From: Sphingomonas sp. BGYR3
GTDB taxonomy: Bacteria > Pseudomonadota > Alphaproteobacteria > Sphingomonadales > Sphingomonadaceae
Direction: 5' to 3'
Assembly (NCBI RefSeq): GCF_025153455.1
Contig: NZ_JANZNT010000001.1
Coordinates: forward strand, 1,622,001 to 1,686,000
DNA length: 64,000 bases
The position numbers were made by a program, and so were the translations under genes. Below the pieces are notes generated by a model. It worked only from the letters and a program-made list of their open reading frames with translations. It was not told the origin of the DNA and did not search any database. This document shows positions 36,437 to 50,983 of this stretch, in pieces; position 1 is the stretch's first letter; each line of letters starts with the position of its first letter.

Positions 36437-37011
36437 CCCGCCAGCGCAGCCATGAAATGGCGGCGGCATAGCGCCACATAGCGGTCATTACCGCCAATCT
36501 CTGTCTGCGCGCCGCGCACCACCGGATTGCCGCCCGCATCGACGCGCAGGTTCATCGTCGCCTTGCGCCCGCATTCGCACACGGATTTCAGCTCGATCAG
36601 CGCGTCTGCAATAGCCAGCAGCCGGGCCGAACCGGGAAACAGCTGACCCAGAAAATCGGTGCGCAGGCCATAGGCCAGCACCGGGATGTTCAGCGTGTCG
36701 CACACGCTCGCCAGCTGATCCACCTGATCCGGGGTCAGGAACTGCGCCTCGTCCACCAGCACGCAATCGATGCGAGCCTCACCATGCGCCGCCGCGATTT
36801 CGGCGTGCAGATCGGTTGCGGGCGCAAAGCAGTGCGCGGGCGCGGACAGGCCAATCCGCGATCCGATCACGCCGCGCCCCGCCCGGTCGTCCACCGCCGA
36901 GGTGTAGAGCATGGTCCGCTGACCCCGTTCCCGATAGTTGAAATCGGCCTGCAGCAGCGTGGTCGATTTGCCCGCATTCATGGAGGCGTAGTAGAAATAG
37001 AGCTTGGCCAT
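36433..37011 (-). CDS. tdk: Thymidine kinase (type II)
   Basis: A 192-residue TK that phosphorylates thymidine for salvage. It has Walker A SMNAGKST near residue 10, the VDEAQFL box with catalytic glutamate, and zinc cysteines in VCECGRKA and CRRH near the end. ATG 37011 (MAKLYFYYAS) is chosen over the longer frame. Convergent with the small exported protein gene, with overlapping stop codons; divergent from the sulfotransferase-like gene. Confidence 0.95.
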   Translation of the reverse strand: MAKLYFYYASMNAGKSTTLLQADFNYRERGQRTMLYTSAVDDRAGRGVIGSRIGLSAPAHCFAPATDLHAEIAAAHGEARIDCVLVDEAQFLTPDQVDQLASVCDTLNIPVLAYGLRTDFLGQLFPGSARLLAIADALIELKSVCECGRKATMNLRVDAGGNPVVRGAQTEIGGNDRYVALCRRHFMAALAG

Positions 37012-37118
37012 GCGCCCCTTGTTGACCGTGCGGCGCACGGAAATCCAGCCCGCGCGTCGTTACCGCCGCATTAACCATCCCGCGATAGACAGGGCCGGTA
37101 TCGGGGAGACAGGCGGCC

Positions 37119-37985
37119 ATGCGGCTGATCGTGCATATCGGGTTTCACAAAACGGCATCGACCTATCTTCAGCATCTGCTGAACCTGAACGCGGACGCGC
37201 TGGCCGCGCGCGGCGTGTGGTATCAGCGCCAGCCCGACTATCCCGCCCATCATGCCGCCGCCTGGGCGCTGCTGAACGGCGATGCCAGCCATCTGGAGCG
37301 GATGATCGCGGATGCGCGGGCCGCGGGGTGCGGCACCGCCATCCTGTCGTCAGAGGATCTGGAGGGCGCGATCTTCAACCCCGGCGTCGCCGCGCTGATC
37401 GAGGCGGCGGCGGCGGATGCGGGCGTCACTACGCTGGAATGGCACGCCGCGATTCGCGAGCCGGGCGCCTATTTCGAAAGCATGTGCGCCCAGCTTGCCT
37501 ATCACACCTATGGCGACAGCCTGTTCATGTTTACCGAGGTGATGAAAAAGGGGATGCTGTTCGTCCCCGAACCGCAACCGGGGCGCGATGCCGTGCCCTA
37601 CTGGTTCTATTGCTTCGATCATTTCGCGTATCTGAGCGGCTTTGCCGCCGTGCCGGGCCGCGCGCTGTTCGTGCACGATTATGCCGACCGCACGCCCTAT
37701 CCCGGCTGGCGCATGATCGACCGGCTGGGCGTGATGGACGTGCTGACCAATGTGCCGAACGAGGCGGGGCACAATCACCGGCTGGCCCCGGAACAGGTGG
37801 CGCAATTCTATCGCGACCGGGTGGGCGAAGCGACGGGCGATGCTGCGACCTGGGGCATGGTGAGCGAGGCGGTGGACCAGAGCATCGCCGCCAGTCAGGG
37901 GACTGCGCCCGCCTATGCCCGCGCGGTCGGCCACCATTATGCCGACAGCTACCGGATGGCGGTGGAACGGTTCTGCCGCTGGTAA
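37119..37985 (+). CDS. Sulfotransferase-like protein
   Basis: A 288-residue soluble protein. The N-terminal block HIGFHKTASTYLQHLL matches the 5'-phosphosulfate (PAPS) binding loop of sulfotransferase-like proteins found in polysaccharide loci (HIGxHKTGTT type). The 3'-phosphate block (AIREPGAYFES) is plausible too. The acceptor is unknown; possible substrates are surface sugars or lipids. It stands alone between housekeeping genes and ends 11 bases from the convergent rbfA stop. Catalytic competence is not proven by sequence alone. Confidence 0.6.
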   Translation: MRLIVHIGFHKTASTYLQHLLNLNADALAARGVWYQRQPDYPAHHAAAWALLNGDASHLERMIADARAAGCGTAILSSEDLEGAIFNPGVAALIEAAAADAGVTTLEWHAAIREPGAYFESMCAQLAYHTYGDSLFMFTEVMKKGMLFVPEPQPGRDAVPYWFYCFDHFAYLSGFAAVPGRALFVHDYADRTPYPGWRMIDRLGVMDVLTNVPNEAGHNHRLAPEQVAQFYRDRVGEATGDAATWGMVSEAVDQSIAASQGTAPAYARAVGHHYADSYRMAVERFCRW

Positions 37986-37996
37986 GCCGGAGCGCG

Positions 37997-38401
37997 CTAT
38001 TCCGCTTCGCTCTCGTCCTCGCCAAGGTCGCGGGCGACATGGGGATCGCGCAGCAGCCGGTCGATCCGTCCGCCCTCGTCGAAACTTTCATCGGCCAGGA
38101 ACTTGAGCCGCGCGGCATATTTCAGGTTCACGCGCCGCGCCACTTCGCGCTGAAGATAGGCGGTGTTGGTGCGCAGCGCCTTCAGCACCGCATCCTCGTC
38201 CCGCCCGAGCAGCGGTTTGACGAAGACCGTCGCGTGCTTCAAGTCGGGCGACATTCGCACTTCGGTGATGCTGACCGGATGGCTGGCCAGCACATCGTCA
38301 TGCACATCGCCGCGCTGAAGGATTTCGGACAAGACGTGGCGCACCTGTTCGCCGACGCGCAGCAGGCGGACCGAACGGGTTTCTGGTGTTTCCTGGGCCA
38401 T
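37997..38401 (-). CDS. rbfA: Ribosome-binding factor A
   Basis: A 134-residue RbfA, which helps mature the 30S subunit and 16S 5' end. Recognisable parts are [37 protein letters not shown] and [18 protein letters not shown]. The start is ATG 38401. In many bacteria rbfA sits directly before truB; here four unrelated genes in mixed orientation intervene. It is divergent from the receiver gene. Confidence 0.93.
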   Translation of the reverse strand: MAQETPETRSVRLLRVGEQVRHVLSEILQRGDVHDDVLASHPVSITEVRMSPDLKHATVFVKPLLGRDEDAVLKALRTNTAYLQREVARRVNLKYAARLKFLADESFDEGGRIDRLLRDPHVARDLGEDESEAE

Positions 38402-38494
38402 GGCGCGCGCATAGCCGGATGCGGCGCAATCAACAATGCGGCACGGCCCGGCGCGCCGTTGCGAAGCGGACTGTACAGACGCTAAGCGCGCGGG

Positions 38495-38869
38495 ATGCAG
38501 CGCCATGTCTATCTGATCGACGATGACCCCATCCTGCGCGATTCGATGGCGCTGTTGCTGGGGCTGATGCCCGACCTGACCCTGCACGCATATGACGGCG
38601 GGGCGGCATGGCTGGCGGTGGCGGACGGGGTGCCGCCGGGCGTCGTGCTGCTGGACCAGCAGATGCCGGGGCAGACGGGGATGGAGGTGCTGGCCGGTTA
38701 TGCCGGGCGGCTGGCGATGCTGCCCACCCTGCTGATGACGGGTTCGGCCGATCGGGGACTGGAGCAGCGGGCACTGGCCGCCGGGGCGATGGAAATGCTG
38801 GTCAAGCCGGTGCCGCCGGAACAGTTGCTGGCGGCGATCGGCCGGGGGATGGCGCGGCTGACCGGTTGA
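38495..38869 (+). CDS. Stand-alone response-regulator receiver protein
   Basis: A 124-residue single REC domain. It has the acidic pocket [10 protein letters not shown], phospho-aspartate in [13 protein letters not shown], Thr in LLMTGSAD and Lys in LVKPVPP. There is no output domain, so it would act by protein contact. It ends 7 bases from the convergent stop of the large hybrid kinase gene and may be its partner. FixJ-like sequence style. Confidence 0.87.
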   Translation: MQRHVYLIDDDPILRDSMALLLGLMPDLTLHAYDGGAAWLAVADGVPPGVVLLDQQMPGQTGMEVLAGYAGRLAMLPTLLMTGSADRGLEQRALAAGAMEMLVKPVPPEQLLAAIGRGMARLTG

Positions 38870-38876
38870 CCGCCGG

Positions 38877-41800
38877 TCAGGCGTGGATCAGCCAGTCGGC
38901 GGCGATCGCGGCCGCATCGCCGGGCGCATCGCGCAGCCGCCGTTCGGCCAGCCGGGCCGCATCGCCCAGCGGCGCGTCGTCGAACCTGCCCGCAACGCCC
39001 GCCAGCTGATGCAGCAGATCGGCAAGCCGCGCGCCATCGCCCGATCCGTCCGCCACCCCGCGCGCCATAGCCACCGCCTCGGCACGGCGTTGGGCATAGC
39101 GCGCGGCCAGCGGATCGTCGCCCGCCCGTGCGCCGGATACCGGGCCTGCGGGCGCATCGCCGCGCGTCATCCGGGCAACGACCGCGCTGATCGCCGCCGC
39201 CGTCACCGGCTTTGCCAGATGCGCCTGCATCCCGGCATCGAGGCAACGTTCGACATCGTCGGCAAAGGCATTGGCGGTCAGCGCGACGATGGGCAGGCGG
39301 TCGGCATCGAATCCCGCCTGACGCAGGCGGCGCGTGGCAGCCAGCCCGTCCATCACCGGCATCTGAACGTCCATCAGCACCAGGGCATAGGGCGCGCCCG
39401 CCATTGCCGCGCGCGCCACCATGGCCACCGCCTGTTCCCCATCATGCGCGAAATCGGCATCCAGACCGGCATGGACCGCGATATCGGCCATCAGCGCGCG
39501 GTTGATGTCGTGATCCTCCGCGATCAGCACGCGCGGCGCATCGGGCGGCAGGGTGGCACCAGCGGCGGGCCGCGGCGGCGGCGTGCGGGGTAGCGGCGCG
39601 TCCGGCGGCGGCGGCAGGGCGACCGCGGCATCCGGCGGTGCCAGCACCAGCGGCAGGGTCAGCGTGAAACAGGCCCCTTCGCCCGGTCGGCTGTCCAGCG
39701 TGATTGCCCCGCCGAGCAGGTCGGCCAGCTGCGCCGAAATGGCAAGGCCTAGGCCGGTCCCGCCATGCTGGCGCAGCGCCCCGGCATCCGCCTGGGCAAA
39801 GGCGGCGAACACGCGTTCATGCTGATCGGCCGGAATGCCGATGCCGGTATCGCGCACCGCGATTGCCAGCCGGTCGCCGCCGGGGTCCGCCAGCACGGAA
39901 ACGGACAGCGATACCTGCCCCTGCTGCGTGAACTTGACCGCATTGCCGGTGAGGTTGACCAGGATCTGCCGCATCCGCAGCGGATCCGACTGGATACGGA
40001 CCGGCACGTCAGGCGCGACCGAGACAGCCACGGCCACGCCCTTGCCCTGTGCCACAGGTTCGAACAGCGCGGCGACCGACCGGGTCAGCGCAGCGGGATC
40101 CAGCGGTTCCGGCCGCGCCTGAAGCCGGCCGGCCTCGATCTTGGACAAATCGAGGATGTCGTTGAGCAGGCGCATCATCGATCCGCCCGAATCGACGATC
40201 ATTTCCACCTGCCGCCGCTGATCGGTGTCGAGATCTGAGGCGAGCAGAAGATCGGCGAAGCCCAGCACACCATTCATGGGGGTGCGAATCTCATGGCTCA
40301 TGTTCGCAAGGAACATCGCCTTGACCGCCGCTGCCTGTTCGGCGCGCTGACGCGCTTCCTCAAGGTCGAACTCCAGCGCCTTGCGCGCGGAAATGTCGCG
40401 GATCGACGCGACCACCTCCTCGGGCTCGCCGGTCTGTTCGGACCGCACGAGGCGGCAGCTCGCCTCGACCCACAGATAGTCGCGCATCCCATGCACCAGT
40501 TGCGTGCGATAGGCGACGACGCAGCGATCGGTGGTTCCGCTGACCAGCGCGGCAAAGGCGGCGCGCGCCCGCACATCGTCGTCGGGATGAAACCGGTCCA
40601 ACATGTTGTAACCGACCAGCCCCTCGGACGGCAGGCCGAGCAAGTCGCTGGTGGCGGGGGAGGCATAGCGGCAGATGCCGTCCAGCCCGATCCGGAAAAT
40701 CGCATCGGTCGTATGCGTGGCAAGCAGGCTGAGCTGGCGCTCGCGGTCGGCCAGCACCTTGGCCATTTCCTTGCGATCGGTAATGTCGACGGTCACGCCG
40801 ATGAACCCGATCAGGGTGCCGTTGGCATCGCGTTCCGGCGCGGCAAGCAGATCGACCCAGCGCACGCTGCCATCGGTGTGGATCCAGCGCATCTCTTCCC
40901 GGAATTCGCGTTCGGCGGCGACGGTGGACAGCCAGCCGTCGATGATCCGCTGGCGATCATCGGGGTGCATCGCGTCGACGACATTGCCGGACAGCGCCTG
41001 TTCCTCGGTCACGCCGCTCATCTGCAGCCAGGCCGGATTGACATAGTTGCTGTGGCCATCGCGGCCGGTGCGGAAAATGCCGGCAGGCGACAGCACGGCA
41101 AGCGTCTGGAACCGCTTTTCGCTTTCCGACAGGGCGGTCAGCGCCAGATGCGCTTCGGTCACATCGCGGATGTTGCCGGTGACGCCGGCGAAGCTGCCAT
41201 CGTCATTGGCCAGTCGCCGGATCGTCACCTCGATGTGACGCAGCGCCCCCGCCTTGTCCGTGAACCGCTGGCGCAGCCGCGCCTCCTCGATCTCGCCCGC
41301 ATCGACCCGGGGATACAGCGCAAGGGCAGCGGCATAATCATCGGGATGCAGCAGCCGGGTGGTGTACCAGCCCATGCTTTCAGCGACCGTATAACCGGTC
41401 AGCACTTCCCAGGCAGGATTGAGGAATATCCAGCGCCCCTCCGCATCGGTGCGGAACACGACATCCGACATGTTTGTCAGGATGGAGGCGGCGAAGTTCC
41501 GGCTTTCGGCCAGTTGGTCGGCCATCGCTTCACGCCCGCGCAGCAGCGCCGCCACGGGGAGGCCCATGGCGAAATTGACGGCCAGGAACAGTTGCAGGGC
41601 GAACAGCTGTTCCGTGCTGCCCCCATGGACCAGCAGGGCGATCGGCCCCCATCCCGCCAGCGTCGCCGCCGAACTGATCAGCGAGACAAAGGCGATGGCG
41701 ACCGCCGTACCGACCATGCCGGTGCGGAACGCGGCGTACAGCACCATCGGACAGACAAGGAACAGGAACGGATAGGTCGCCTGGGTAAAGACGATGGCGG

Positions 41801-42452
41801 TGACGCCGATCGTGCCCAGCAGGACGGCGATGCCGCCCGGCGTCATCAGGATCGCCGCTTTTGCCGGATGGCGCACCGCATCCGCCGCGATCAGGATCAG
41901 CGGGGTCAGCAGCATCAGGCCGAGCGCATCGGCCATGAACCAGGTGCTCCACACCGTCCAGCTGAGCGATGCCCCGTCCGGCAACAGGATGATGGTGGCC
42001 AGGCTGGACGAGGCCGTCGTCGCCGCCACCACCGCCGCCAGCAACCGGCCGAGATCGGGCAGCGCGTCCATGCGCAGGCCATCCGGCGCGATGCGGCCGA
42101 TCAACAGGAACAGGATCGTGACCTCGACCGCATTGACCAGCGCCAGGGTGAGCGAATGGCCGGGGGTGTCGCCGGTCAGGGTGTTGGCCGCGACGTTGGC
42201 GGCAAAGCTGGCCAGGATATAGAGCGGCGCGGCGCGCGGCCGGTCGCGCAGGATGGCGGCGACCAGCAGCGCGTTGGACAGCCACAGGGCGGCGACGCGC
42301 GTCCCTTCCCGCGTCATGGTGATATTCACCCAGGCCAGAAAGCCAAAGCCGAGCGCGACCGCCAGGATGCGCAGCGCCCGCGCGACATGGCTGTTCAATG
42401 CGCGGGCATCGCCCGCATCGTCGCTGCCGCGATCAGAGATCCAGGGCTTCAT
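38877..42452 (-). CDS. MASE1-PAS hybrid sensor histidine kinase with REC and Hpt domains
   Basis: A 1191-residue phosphorelay kinase. Roughly residues 15-300 form a MASE1 membrane sensor. Three PAS/PAC units follow (about 320-690; [38 protein letters not shown]). HisKA has [10 protein letters not shown], then HATPase ([25 protein letters not shown]), REC ([12 protein letters not shown]) and a C-terminal Hpt with [11 protein letters not shown] complete relay is thus in one chain. The start at ATG 42452 overlaps the GST gene by 20 bases. The output partner may be the adjacent receiver protein. The signal is unknown. Confidence 0.9.
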   Translation of the reverse strand: MKPWISDRGSDDAGDARALNSHVARALRILAVALGFGFLAWVNITMTREGTRVAALWLSNALLVAAILRDRPRAAPLYILASFAANVAANTLTGDTPGHSLTLALVNAVEVTILFLLIGRIAPDGLRMDALPDLGRLLAAVVAATTASSSLATIILLPDGASLSWTVWSTWFMADALGLMLLTPLILIAADAVRHPAKAAILMTPGGIAVLLGTIGVTAIVFTQATYPFLFLVCPMVLYAAFRTGMVGTAVAIAFVSLISSAATLAGWGPIALLVHGGSTEQLFALQLFLAVNFAMGLPVAALLRGREAMADQLAESRNFAASILTNMSDVVFRTDAEGRWIFLNPAWEVLTGYTVAESMGWYTTRLLHPDDYAAALALYPRVDAGEIEEARLRQRFTDKAGALRHIEVTIRRLANDDGSFAGVTGNIRDVTEAHLALTALSESEKRFQTLAVLSPAGIFRTGRDGHSNYVNPAWLQMSGVTEEQALSGNVVDAMHPDDRQRIIDGWLSTVAAEREFREEMRWIHTDGSVRWVDLLAAPERDANGTLIGFIGVTVDITDRKEMAKVLADRERQLSLLATHTTDAIFRIGLDGICRYASPATSDLLGLPSEGLVGYNMLDRFHPDDDVRARAAFAALVSGTTDRCVVAYRTQLVHGMRDYLWVEASCRLVRSEQTGEPEEVVASIRDISARKALEFDLEEARQRAEQAAAVKAMFLANMSHEIRTPMNGVLGFADLLLASDLDTDQRRQVEMIVDSGGSMMRLLNDILDLSKIEAGRLQARPEPLDPAALTRSVAALFEPVAQGKGVAVAVSVAPDVPVRIQSDPLRMRQILVNLTGNAVKFTQQGQVSLSVSVLADPGGDRLAIAVRDTGIGIPADQHERVFAAFAQADAGALRQHGGTGLGLAISAQLADLLGGAITLDSRPGEGACFTLTLPLVLAPPDAAVALPPPPDAPLPRTPPPRPAAGATLPPDAPRVLIAEDHDINRALMADIAVHAGLDADFAHDGEQAVAMVARAAMAGAPYALVLMDVQMPVMDGLAATRRLRQAGFDADRLPIVALTANAFADDVERCLDAGMQAHLAKPVTAAAISAVVARMTRGDAPAGPVSGARAGDDPLAARYAQRRAEAVAMARGVADGSGDGARLADLLHQLAGVAGRFDDAPLGDAARLAERRLRDAPGDAAAIAADWLIHA

Positions 42453-43104
42453 ATTGCGCCGGCGGCTTGATCCCCTCCATCCGCTCGGCAAGTAGGGGGC
42501 GGAAGCTGGGCCTGCTTTTCATGCCCAGATACCAGCGTTTTGCCTGTTCGTGCGTTTTCCAGTCGATGCCGCCCAGATAGTCGGCGACGGAAATCTGCGC
42601 CGCAGCGGCCAGATCAGCCAAGCTCATGGTCGATCCGCCGATCCAGTTGGTGTGATCAAGCAGGAAGTCGATATAATCGAGATGTTCGACCGCCGCCTTC
42701 ATCGTCTGACGCAGCACGGAGGTGTCGGGCGACAGGCGGTGGACCAGCCGCTTTTCCATCCGCTCCAGCAGCAGCGGCGCGGTGACATCGCGATAGAATT
42801 GCGTGTCGAACCAGGCGATCAGGCGGCGGATTTCCGCGCGGTCGGCCGCGGTCCCGCCGATCAGTGTGGCGCGGTCGACCGTTTCCTCGAAATATTCGCA
42901 GATCGCGACCGAATCGATCAGTTTCAGCCCGCGCGCCTGATCCACCATCACCGGCGTCTGACCGGCGGGATTCAGGTCGAGAAACTCGTCCTGCCGTTCC
43001 CAGGGCAGGTAGCGGACGGGTTCATAACCGACGCCCTTTTCCCCCAGCATCAACCGCACCTTGCGGGAAAAGGGACACAGGGTGAACTGAAGAAGCTGCC
43101 ACAT
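42433..43104 (-). CDS. Glutathione S-transferase family protein
   Basis: A 223-residue GST with the thioredoxin-like N-domain (FTLCPFSRKVRLMLGEKG with a Cys-Pro-Phe-Ser start), substrate block LNPAGQTPVMVD and IDSVAICEYFEE, and a helical C-domain (STMSLADLAAAAQISVADYLGG). It conjugates or reduces with glutathione; substrate unknown. The start is ATG 43104. The gene overlaps the hybrid kinase start downstream. Confidence 0.9.
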   Translation of the reverse strand: MWQLLQFTLCPFSRKVRLMLGEKGVGYEPVRYLPWERQDEFLDLNPAGQTPVMVDQARGLKLIDSVAICEYFEETVDRATLIGGTAADRAEIRRLIAWFDTQFYRDVTAPLLLERMEKRLVHRLSPDTSVLRQTMKAAVEHLDYIDFLLDHTNWIGGSTMSLADLAAAAQISVADYLGGIDWKTHEQAKRWYLGMKSRPSFRPLLAERMEGIKPPAQYEALDL

Positions 43105-43185
43105 GATGCCGACATAACCCGCGCGCCCGGCGGGGGGAAGCGGGCAAGCCGATGGAATCGGGGTTCGACAGGACAAATGGCGTCA

Positions 43186-43230
43186 TGGCCCGCCGCCCCG
43201 GATGGATTGCCGATCCGGGACGACGGGCCA
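43186..43230 (-). terminator. Terminator-like hairpin after gltB
   Basis: TGGCCCG.CG.CCCGGAT pairs with ATCCGGG.CG.CGGGCCA around a 9-base loop, with two single mismatches. It starts 8 bases past the gltB stop and separates the operon from the GST gene. The downstream T-run is poor. Confidence 0.55.
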
Positions 43231-43237
43231 GGCGCGG

Positions 43238-47760
<4,523 letters not shown>

Positions 47761-47764
<4 letters not shown>

Positions 47765-48513
47765 TGGGTCACCTGTTGCTTGGCAAGTCGATCTGCCATC
47801 TGCTCAACGGTAGGGCGTAATGCCGCTAAAAGTTCATGTCGCCACGCGGCCCGTTCGGCTTGGATAGGGCCGATCAGCTTGGCGCTCTTATCCGCCAGCG
47901 GGGAGGCGTCGAACGTCGACACCTCTGCTCGCTCAGCAGACGATAGTGTCGCGAGCGCCAGTGGATAAGCTTGGGCCACCGCCTCCTGGGCGCGGCGAGG
48001 ATCCAATGTGTCGGTTGCGCCCTGCATCACATGAGCTAGATCGATCCTTCGTATCAGTTCGCGCGTCAGCTTCACTTTTGCAGGCGAAGAAAAGTGGGAA
48101 AGCATTTGTCTCGCCTCCTCCGCACTGAGATTGGCGCGATAGACGGTAGCAATGCGTGACCACAACCCAGGAAGCGCTGCCTGGTATTCTCGGATCATGA
48201 TTGGCTGGATTTCCACCATTACTTGGTCGGCTAATTCCGGATAATCGACCAGATAATGCGCGATCGACGGATCTTGGCGCAGCACAGTTGGCATGACCTT
48301 GAGCAAGTGCTCCCAAAGCTGGTGAGCCCGCTCCTCGCTGTTCAGGAAACGAGCGAGCGCATAAGCCGGATCCTCGACTACCGCATGAGGCGAATCCTGG
48401 GGTCTGGGTTCAGCTTTCGCCGCCGAAAGTACCGGTATCGACAAACAGAAGAGCAGGCTTGATATCATGGCCATAACGCCGTCCATTCGACGGGAACGCC
48501 GATTGACCGTCAT
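47761..48513 (-). CDS. DUF2059-like exported protein inside the glt operon
   Basis: A 250-residue protein starting at ATG 48513, which overlaps the gltD stop (TGATG); its own stop overlaps the gltB start (ATGA). A signal peptide or membrane anchor covers about residues 10-35 (MAMISSLLFCLSIPVLSAAKA). The remainder is helical; LSAEEARQMLSHFSSPAKVKL resembles the DUF2059 core (Tyr-x-x-x-Leu, FxSPxG-type). GC and codon use seem lower than in gltB/gltD, hinting at a later insertion. Function unknown. It may help envelope processes and merely ride on glt transcription. Confidence 0.7.
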
Positions 48514-49961
48514 CACGCCGCCACCTGCTCGGCGCGGGCCTTTTGCTTCAGCCAGGCGTGGATCTTCTGGCTGACATCGCGCGCATCGCGGATCGCCCAC
48601 ACGACCAGGCTGGCCCCGCGCACGATGTCGCCGGCGGCGAACACGCCATAGAGGTTGGTCATCATGGTCTGATGATCCACGCGGACCGTGCCCCAGCGGG
48701 TGACGCCCAGTTCCTCGGCCCCGAACAGCTTGGGCAGATCCTCTGCGTCATAGCCCAGCGCCTTGACCACCAGATCGGCGTCCAGGCGGAACTCTCCGCC
48801 CGGTTCAGCCTCCGGCGCGCGGCGGCCGCTGGCATCGGGCGCGCCCAGCCGCATCCGCGTGGCGCGGACGGCCGTCACATGACCATCGCCATTCGCGTCG
48901 AACGCCTCTGGCGCGGAAAGCCAGACGAATTCGACGCCCTCTTCCTCGGCATTGGCGACTTCGCGCTGCGAGCCGGGCATATTGGCACGGTCGCGGCGGT
49001 ACAGGCACTTCACCGATTTCGCGCCCTGACGGATCGAGGTGCGGACACAGTCCATGGCGGTGTCGCCGCCGCCGATCACCACCACATTCTTGCCCGCGGC
49101 ATTCAGGCTGCCATCATCGAACGCGGGCACGGCATCGCCAAAGCTCTTGCGGTTGGACGCGGTCAGGAAATCCAGCGCCTCGACCACCCCGTCGCTGCCG
49201 ATGCCCGGCGCCTTGATCTCGCGCGGCTTGTACACGCCCGTCGCGATCAGCAGCGCGTCATGGCGCGAGCGCAGGTCATCCAGCGTCGCATCCTCACCCA
49301 CCGAAAAGTTGAGGTGGAATTGAACGCCGCCCGCCGCCAGCCGCTCGACCCGGCGCATGACGACTTCCTTCTCCAGCTTGAAGCCGGGGATGCCATAGGT
49401 CAGCAGGCCGCCGGCCCGGTCGTGCCGGTCATAGACATGAACGTCATAGCCCAGCGCGCGCAGATAATCCGCCGCGCTCAGCCCCGCCGGGCCGGCCCCG
49501 ATGATGCCGACCGACTGGCCCCGCGCCGGCCCCGCGACCAGCGGTTCGACCCATCCCTGTTCCCAGGCGGTGTCGGTGATGAATTTTTCGACAGAGCCGA
49601 TGGTGACCGCGCCATGGCCCGAAAACTCGATGACGCAATTGCCCTCGCACAGCCGGTCTTGCGGACAGATGCGGCCGCAGATTTCGGGCATGGTCGACGT
49701 GCTGTTCGACAGCTCATACGCCTCGCGCAGCCGCCCCTCCGCCGTCAGGCGCAACCAGTCGGGAATATGGTTCTGCAGCGGGCAGTGAACCGAGCAATAG
49801 GGCACGCCGCACTGCGAACAGCGCCCGGCCTGATCCTCCGCGCTGGGCAACGCATAGCGATCGGCGATTTCCCGGAAATCCTTGGCACGCAGTTCCGGCG
49901 CGCGCTTGGCGGGATAGGATTGATCCCGCACCACGAATTTCAGCATCTTGTCATCAGCCAT
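48513..49961 (-). CDS. gltD: Glutamate synthase small subunit
   Basis: A 482-residue NADPH-dependent beta subunit. The N-terminal iron-sulfur cysteines are in CSQCGVPYCSVHC and CGRICPQDRLCEGNC, the FAD site is GAGPAGLSAADYL near residue 155, and the NADPH site is VVIGGGDTAMDC. It feeds electrons to GltB. First gene of the operon; uppP lies 161 bases upstream on the same strand with no strong terminator seen. Confidence 0.96.
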   Translation of the reverse strand: MADDKMLKFVVRDQSYPAKRAPELRAKDFREIADRYALPSAEDQAGRCSQCGVPYCSVHCPLQNHIPDWLRLTAEGRLREAYELSNSTSTMPEICGRICPQDRLCEGNCVIEFSGHGAVTIGSVEKFITDTAWEQGWVEPLVAGPARGQSVGIIGAGPAGLSAADYLRALGYDVHVYDRHDRAGGLLTYGIPGFKLEKEVVMRRVERLAAGGVQFHLNFSVGEDATLDDLRSRHDALLIATGVYKPREIKAPGIGSDGVVEALDFLTASNRKSFGDAVPAFDDGSLNAAGKNVVVIGGGDTAMDCVRTSIRQGAKSVKCLYRRDRANMPGSQREVANAEEEGVEFVWLSAPEAFDANGDGHVTAVRATRMRLGAPDASGRRAPEAEPGGEFRLDADLVVKALGYDAEDLPKLFGAEELGVTRWGTVRVDHQTMMTNLYGVFAAGDIVRGASLVVWAIRDARDVSQKIHAWLKQKARAEQVAA

Positions 49962-50122
49962 GGATCATCGCCCTTGTTACGGGGCTGCGCATAGCGTCCG
50001 AAAAGCGCGGAGTCACGCACTTTTGAGCATATAGGTCAGCTATTATGACCTATTATTCCTGGCCGGGGCGTCAGATGCCGGATTTAGCCGCGCAACTTCC
50101 TTTCACAATGTCCGTATCGGCC

Positions 50123-50923
50123 TTATCTCACTGCAAGCCAGATCAGCGTGCCCGCGCCCAGCACGATGCGATACCAGGCAAAGGGGGCAAAGCCGTAACG
50201 CGTGACGATCGACAGGAACGCCTTCACCACCACCAGCGCGACGACGAACGACACCGCGGCACCCACAGCGATCAGGCCCAGATCGTCGCCGGTCAGCGCG
50301 TCGCCATGCTTGGCAAGCTGAAGCACCGTTGCGCCGGCCAGCGTCGGCATGGCGAGGAAAAAGCTGAACTCCGCCGCCGTCTTGCGATCCACGCCCATCG
50401 CCATCGCGCCCAGGATGGTGGCGCCCGACCGGCTGACCCCCGGCACCATGGCCAGGCACTGGACCAGCCCGATCGCGGCAGAGGTGCGAAAACCGACCTT
50501 TGCCACGCCGCCCGAATCGGTGGGCCGGGCAAACCGTTCAACGACCAGGATGGCGATGCCGCCGATCACCAGGGCCCAGGCGACGACCACGATATTCTCA
50601 AGCAACAGCTCGATCGCATCGCCAAAGGCCAGGCCAAGGACCACCGCAGGGATGAACGCGATCAGCAGGTTGCGGGTAAAGGCGATGGCCAGCGGATCCA
50701 GCCGGAACAGGCCGACCGCCATGTCGCGGAACGTGCGCCAGTACAGCAGCACGATCGCCAGGATCGCGCCCGGCTGAATGGCGATGTTGAACACCGACCA
50801 GTCGGCCGCGCTGAACCCCAGAAATTCGGTCGCCAGCATCAGGTGGCCGGTCGACGACACCGGCAAGAATTCGGTCACGCCCTCGACGATGCCGAGCAGG
50901 ATGGCGATCAGCAACGGGCTCAT
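50123..50923 (-). CDS. uppP: Undecaprenyl-diphosphate phosphatase
   Basis: A 266-residue BacA/UppP, polytopic, recycling undecaprenyl pyrophosphate for peptidoglycan and surface polymers. Active-site motifs are EGVTEFLPVSSTGHL near the N-terminus and PGVSRSGATI in the middle. The start is ATG 50923. It is followed by gltD after a 161-bp gap. Upstream on the same strand, 60 bases away, is the NDUFA9-like gene. Confidence 0.95.
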   Translation of the reverse strand: MSPLLIAILLGIVEGVTEFLPVSSTGHLMLATEFLGFSAADWSVFNIAIQPGAILAIVLLYWRTFRDMAVGLFRLDPLAIAFTRNLLIAFIPAVVLGLAFGDAIELLLENIVVVAWALVIGGIAILVVERFARPTDSGGVAKVGFRTSAAIGLVQCLAMVPGVSRSGATILGAMAMGVDRKTAAEFSFFLAMPTLAGATVLQLAKHGDALTGDDLGLIAVGAAVSFVVALVVVKAFLSIVTRYGFAPFAWYRIVLGAGTLIWLAVR

Positions 50924-50983
50924 TCGGGTCTCCGGCAGCGGCGTTGGGGGCGGCCCGCGGGCCAGGGGAGCAGAGGTGCGGGA

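Noticed and set aside
40293..42470. Long plus-strand frame opposite the hybrid kinase gene
   Set aside because: Low-complexity Gln/Arg/Gly translation, no start signal, and complete overlap with a multi-domain kinase.
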